From NCBI GenBank assembly GCA_037976565.1, contig CP137673.1, positions 2,034,851 through 2,098,850 on the forward strand: a stretch of DNA of 64,000 nucleotides, given 5' to 3'. Numbering within the stretch: position 1 is the stretch's first letter; every line of letters starts with the position of its first letter. Position numbers and translations under genes: made by a program. The DNA comes from Mesocentrotus franciscanus (taxonomy: Eukaryota; Echinodermata; Echinoidea; Camarodonta; Strongylocentrotidae). A model generated the notes under the pieces. The model did no database searches. It was not told where the DNA came from and saw only the letters and a list, made by a program, of their open reading frames with translations. Positions 59,201 to 64,000 of the stretch are shown here, one piece after another.

Positions 59201-61926
59201 CATGGCTTCAGCTAACTCTTTCTTCTTGATAGACTGGAATCCTATCAGCTGAAAAGTAACATGTTTATTAACATGATTAAGATTTGGTTTGTGTTTTAAA
59301 TTAGTGGTGCAGTTCAGTGAATTTGTGACACAGTCCCAGATATATTGGCCTATAGGTTTGGTCCCACGAGTAACTCAGAGTAGTCATGGCAACAAACCTA
59401 TTTGGGACTGTGTAACAAATATAATTCACTGGCACTGCTGCATGCACTAGTTAAAAATGAGAACTTAAATCATTGGAAGCATGCTTTAATTAATTTAAAT
59501 TTATTTGTAACCAGGGGCCCCTTTCTCGAAACCAACAACAAGACAGTCATAACTTTATCCGCCAACTACGGAGATGTCTCTGATCTTACTAAACCATTTC
59601 ACGAAGAGCTTACTAGGTAGAAATCTCGACTATCTCGTGAAATCTATACTATCAGCGAGAAGAGGAGCCAAGACATAGCCTTAGTCGCAATTATACCAAA
59701 TTAAACAAAAAGTAATTTTTAGGAAAATTGCAATTATTTAAATGAATAAGGAAAAAAAAAAAGATTGAAAATAGTACCAGGGAATAAGAGATGCAATATA
59801 CTTCAAAATTTGTGTACATTATACCATAGAATTACTTGTAAAATATAATTGTGAATATTTCATTTCGTGACCGGTGAATCAGTTTTGTTTTTGAGATGGG
59901 TACCCCCGGATATTTTCATTTGATAGTTTATAAAAAGCCACCCTTATATCATTCTTAGTAAAGATACGATGTTATGAAAGTTTTGTCCAATGTTTTAGGC
60001 TTCAGCACAATATTAAAATGACAAAATTTCAAAATTCCAAATGTTAAAACACATGTTTTAAACTATTCAGTTTACACATTTTGAAGATAGAATTATCTCG
60101 AAATTAATATGGGTCTGAAAACTAGAGAATAGACTTCTGACTATGGCTTGCCTGCCGTGGCAGATAACCCATCCCTTCAAGGATTTTACAATGTGGAAAT
60201 AAATGTGTATAATTAGTTTAGTTAAGTAAAAAAGCCTTAGATATAAACATGGCATATTTTCATAATATTTAAAAAACGATAACTCTCTGTAGAAGTGAAT
60301 GTGTAGAAAGATCATAGCTGGAGGATTTCTTGTCCTTTTATGCCAGCCATAGCTATAGTCTACCCAATAAATAAAATGTTATGGCGCAGCCCATCGACTA
60401 AAAAGTTATGACAGAGATATGACGGGGTCGGAAGCATCATAACTACTTAGTCAGGATGTTGTCTTTGATCTTGGCAAAGAAGGCTTCGTGAAACAGGTAG
60501 CAGACAAGTAGCTTACTAATGCTGATTTAGTCAAGAAGTTAGACTTATGATGGTTTCGAGAAACGGGCCCCTAGGCCCGTATTCAATTCAATACTAAAGT
60601 ACAAAATTTAAGCTTTTTACTTAGTATTTGTCTTTAGATAAAATACTTAGCCAATTTTGGTATTCAATTCAAACTTTTGGCTAAGTATTTTACCCTAAAT
60701 TTAAGACAGCTCCCTACCAGACTTAAGCCAATTATTTGGAGGCCTTGATTGGCAGGCATATGGTTTTCTTACACAGTATCATAACCTGCGCACAATTATA
60801 TTAGCGTGCATTTATTGCGACCCGTTAATTGTGCATTACTTTTGATTGACCGTGTGATGTCACAATGCTTATCAGTAAGTGTTTTACTTAGATTTTGTCT
60901 CAGGTAAGTAAAAGTCTAAAATGCAATTTGAATACGAGATAAGTAAACTTCTTAGCTTAGCCATTTACTTAGTAAATTTCTTACTTATTCTAAGTATTGA
61001 ATTGAATACCGGCCCTGGTCTTTCAGGGACTCTTCAAACTATTAATCTGCTAGAAATTTGGGTATTCCATGTTGAAAATGAAATTTTATTCCTCCCCTCA
61101 TGTAGCCTATGTATGATCAATCCTGGAGTCTTACTGGCTAATAGTAATACACACAACAAAGAAACTATTATAGGCGTCAATTCTATACAATACAGTGTCT
61201 CAGAAGTCAGACTCAGAGCACTCCTACAATGCATGAGGTCTAACCGTTAACGGAATTGACTCGGAGACAGAGTTGAGTTTTCAATTTCAATTTTCATTTT
61301 CACTTTTTTTCTACTTTTTTCATTTTTTGTTTTTATTATTTAATGCTTATAATTTAGGCCTACACTCCGATTCTAATTATGTTCTGATCCTGGTCCGATA
61401 TGGATATATATATGACCAATAAGAACGTTATCGTTCAAGAGAGAGTGTTTGTTGCATCTAAAAGTAAAACTAAAACAGTAAAAGTCATTTTGGTCTTTTG
61501 GAATCACATTGCAGTTGTGAATTGTGGGGAGGGCCAGGACTAGAGTATGCTTGAGAAAGAGAAAATACCGATTGGCAAACTCAAGATTAATTGAAATAAA
61601 AAAAAGTTGGATTTTCAAATGAAATTCAAGGAAATGTGGACCTCGGGCTCATAACCAAAATGAGTAAAAACACTAATTTCGATGTCAAAGCCACGCAAAG
61701 CCAGTATTCTCAATATCAACAACACAGAAGTCAATGTGTAGGACAATACAAATTATCCAGAATGATATTTGTGCTTTATAAGAAGGTGAAGGAAGGCTTT
61801 CCAATAGATGTGGAGTTAAGAAAAAGAAATCTCACTGATGCTTACCAACACAACGGCTGAATTCAACTCCGGGAGCTTATTAAAAGGATGTAAAACAGCT
61901 TGTTTAGCACCTAAAATTGTCTCCAT
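56276..61926 (-). CDS. CENPM: Centromere protein M (CENP-M), complete, five exons
   Basis: CENP-M is a catalytically dead small-GTPase-like subunit of the constitutive centromere-associated network (CENP-H/I/K/M group), needed for kinetochore assembly. Exons on -: 61926-61846, 59248-59169, 58217-58119, 57493-57322 and 56410-56276. All have GT/AG junctions and phases 0, 2, 2, 0 that join without a break, giving 188 residues (human: 180). Matches to the human protein in order: HPFNKLPELN, LIGFQSIKKKELAEAMV, PKIDLIVFILDVN, SLPHLDPTYFLGRVCFLA, YDSPLICGDLE, ESLARRLVEM. The GTPase P-loop and switch motifs are absent, as in CENP-M generally. The start is the only ATG that fits the homology, just before exon 1's conserved part. 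The short tail after GVS differs from vertebrates. Intron 1 holds two MITEs. Convergent with the LITAF gene. Confidence 0.93.
59513..60572. mobile_element. 1.06-kb MITE in CENP-M intron 1
   Basis: AGGGGCCCCTTTCTCGAAACC at the left and GGTTTCGAGAAACGGGCCCCT at the right are inverted. The arms are alignable for about 50 bp. It ends right beside the next element. Confidence 0.8.
60574..61015. mobile_element. MITE abutting the previous one in CENP-M intron 1
   Basis: GGCCCGTATTCAATTCAATA at the left and TATTGAATTGAATACCGGCC at the right are inverted. Both arms are rich in TTACTTAGTA-type motifs. Confidence 0.85.
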
Positions 61927-62742
61927 TTTCGACTGGAATATTAGTTTTGACTTTTGTATTTCGCGCAAATATGTGTAGCGCCCCCATGAGTTTGTCGAAT
62001 CGAAATAATTATGCGGGTCTATGGATTTTGTTCAATGGATTTTGTTTTGTATTCATTGAATTTATTTCTCAAAACGGCTCCAATTCCTTTTTCGTACATA
62101 ACATAGAAACAAAGCATTTCTCATAGTCCTAGTTTATACAAACTGCGACATAATTATATCAAAGTTTTTTTATCATTTGATAAACGAAACTAAATACAAC
62201 ATAATTCATTGTTCATAATTTCACAATGTGTAGGACTAAAACATATCCCAATTAGATAATGGGAAAATATTACCGCACTACACAGTTATATCATCCCCAA
62301 AACTAGAACAAGCATTGTTTTCTTTTTTTCAGAATAAAACTGAATACTTAAAAAAAAAAAATAGTTTCATATTTCTCAACATATTATTATACAGAATTGA
62401 AATTATGAGTTTTTATTTTATTAAAACACACAATCTCCCCCGAACCCTTTAATTACCTACATTTCCTCCTCTCTAACTCCTTTACTTATCCCTCCTCCCC
62501 CTCTCCCCTTCTCCTTCCCCTTCCCCTACCTCTCCCCCTCCCTTCTACTTGTGTGGATACAGTTGGGCAATCGATATTCCCTGTTTCACAAAACTTTTTA
62601 TCAATAAAATTGTTTTTGAGTTTCTGATGGTATATCTCTATTATCAAAGAAACATTTACTTTACTTGTACTAAAGAGAACTGTTGCTGAGCCAGCGCCAT
62701 GAGCGTCCCTGGACGGTACGGTGTGTGCGCTCTATAAGTTTA
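61927..62742. other. Upstream of CENP-M, no other gene seen
   Basis: The CENP-M promoter should be here; no TATA box is obvious. A C-rich, T-rich tract lies at 62464-62545. Confidence 0.5.
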
Positions 62743-62896
<154 letters not shown>

Positions 62897-64000
62897 GATA
62901 AAAACTGCCACATATCTATTATCGATATGATTATAAAACTCAGTGTACCTATTATTACTTTTGCGGTTTGAACATAAAGATGCATGGGCATATTATGCAA
63001 TCAACGACATCATCTTCCAATGGCTTCCTGGGGTTCCATGCTCTAAGTTATCAAGTTTATTTTTTACCCAAGACTCCATCTTGTTTTCCCAGTCATTGTA
63101 TTAGCTATTTTGATTGCAATAAGATTTCATCCATTGATTACGCTCCCAAAGGTACCTGCCTTTTATGAAAACCACTTGTAGTCAGAGAAAGTTAAGATGT
63201 TATTATACATAGGCATTAGCAAGTCTATAGTGTCCCCCTTTGTGTTGCGTTGCCCCTCATGAATTGTGAACGCCAAGCTCCTGATTTTATACTATAAAAC
63301 AACAGGTAAATATTCAGGGCAATGCAAATTTGAGATATTTGAGATATATCTCATGCAGCCATGAGATCTTACAAACAATTTAGTATCGTTGAGTCCGATT
63401 AAGATTGAATTAGAGTTTTACTGATTAACAATATTATTATCAAGCCGTAAAGAAATGAATGCAATGATCAATAATCCATTAAGGGTATTGATTAGTATTG
63501 TCAATTTGTAATCTGTTGTATATATTTTTCCTGAAAGCAGAAAGCAGATCCACTGCTGTATGTTCAATGCCTGCATGATTTGTATAGAACGCCAAAATAT
63601 GCCTTGGATTGTATTCACTTCATTGAGAGAATTTCTATTACCTTTGTGCATTCGTCTAGACATGATGATGAATGCATGCCAGGCATGAACGTGAATGGGT
63701 TATGAACGCGATCACGCATTTCATTTAAACGGAAAATCAGAAATGAATCCAGCACTTTGGGGGTATTATAACAGCTCTACATGAATGCATACGAATTTTA
63801 GTTCATGTCTGGGGGCCGGTTTGCGTGTTCTAATTATTTCATTTTCTTTTTATATTCGAATTATACATGCAGTGGTGGTAGTTTCAACCAAACGGATGGG
63901 AAAGAATACAGATCCATAGCATAGATCAGGGCATCAGGCCCATAACTAGGATTTTAGTAGGGGTGAAGACGTTATATGAGATGGACCCTTTCGAGGACGC
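62897..64000. other. Intergenic, no gene seen
   Basis: No coding exon with splice context or RNA gene identified up to the window end. Confidence 0.5.

Overview
This is an animal nuclear DNA window: AT-rich, with intron-split genes using GT/AG junctions and a very high load of transposable elements, MITEs and simple repeats. The split-direct-repeat tyrosine-recombinase retrotransposon, the tRNA-derived SINE, the CENP-M gene and a small cysteine-rich secreted peptide gene together suggest a marine invertebrate deuterostome, most likely an echinoderm (sea-urchin-like). That assignment is inference.

Four host genes can be supported. (1) A phosphomannomutase (PMM2-like) gene on + covers 1011-8326; its first exon lies before the window. 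(2) A small gene on - (TATA box near 24570, 5' UTR exon 24427-24540, signal-peptide exon 21565-21734, cysteine-rich exon 20932-21006) encodes a predicted secreted 77-residue precursor that looks like an antimicrobial peptide precursor. It is the most interesting locus here. (3) A LITAF-domain gene on + runs from 47006 to 50124; a minisatellite built from its own last codons follows it. (4) A complete five-exon CENP-M gene on - runs from 61926 to 56276, convergent with the LITAF gene.

Most of the rest is mobile DNA. 11979-17108 is a nearly complete DIRS-order (PAT/Ngaro-type) retrotransposon with split direct repeats in the order A1-ORFs-B1-A2-B2. 25767-32654 is a three-level nest of hAT-like non-autonomous elements: two levels have perfect 8-bp target-site duplications and the innermost has an approximate one. 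38390-44800 is a CR1/L2-type LINE on - whose reverse transcriptase is split by a 2.37-kb terminal-inverted-repeat element, which itself holds a MITE packed with CATATGGG palindromes. Many other MITEs lie in introns and between genes.

Several reading-frame breaks in otherwise young or conserved sequence are single-base indels, often beside homopolymers. Residual assembly error is therefore possible and frames should be read with that in mind.
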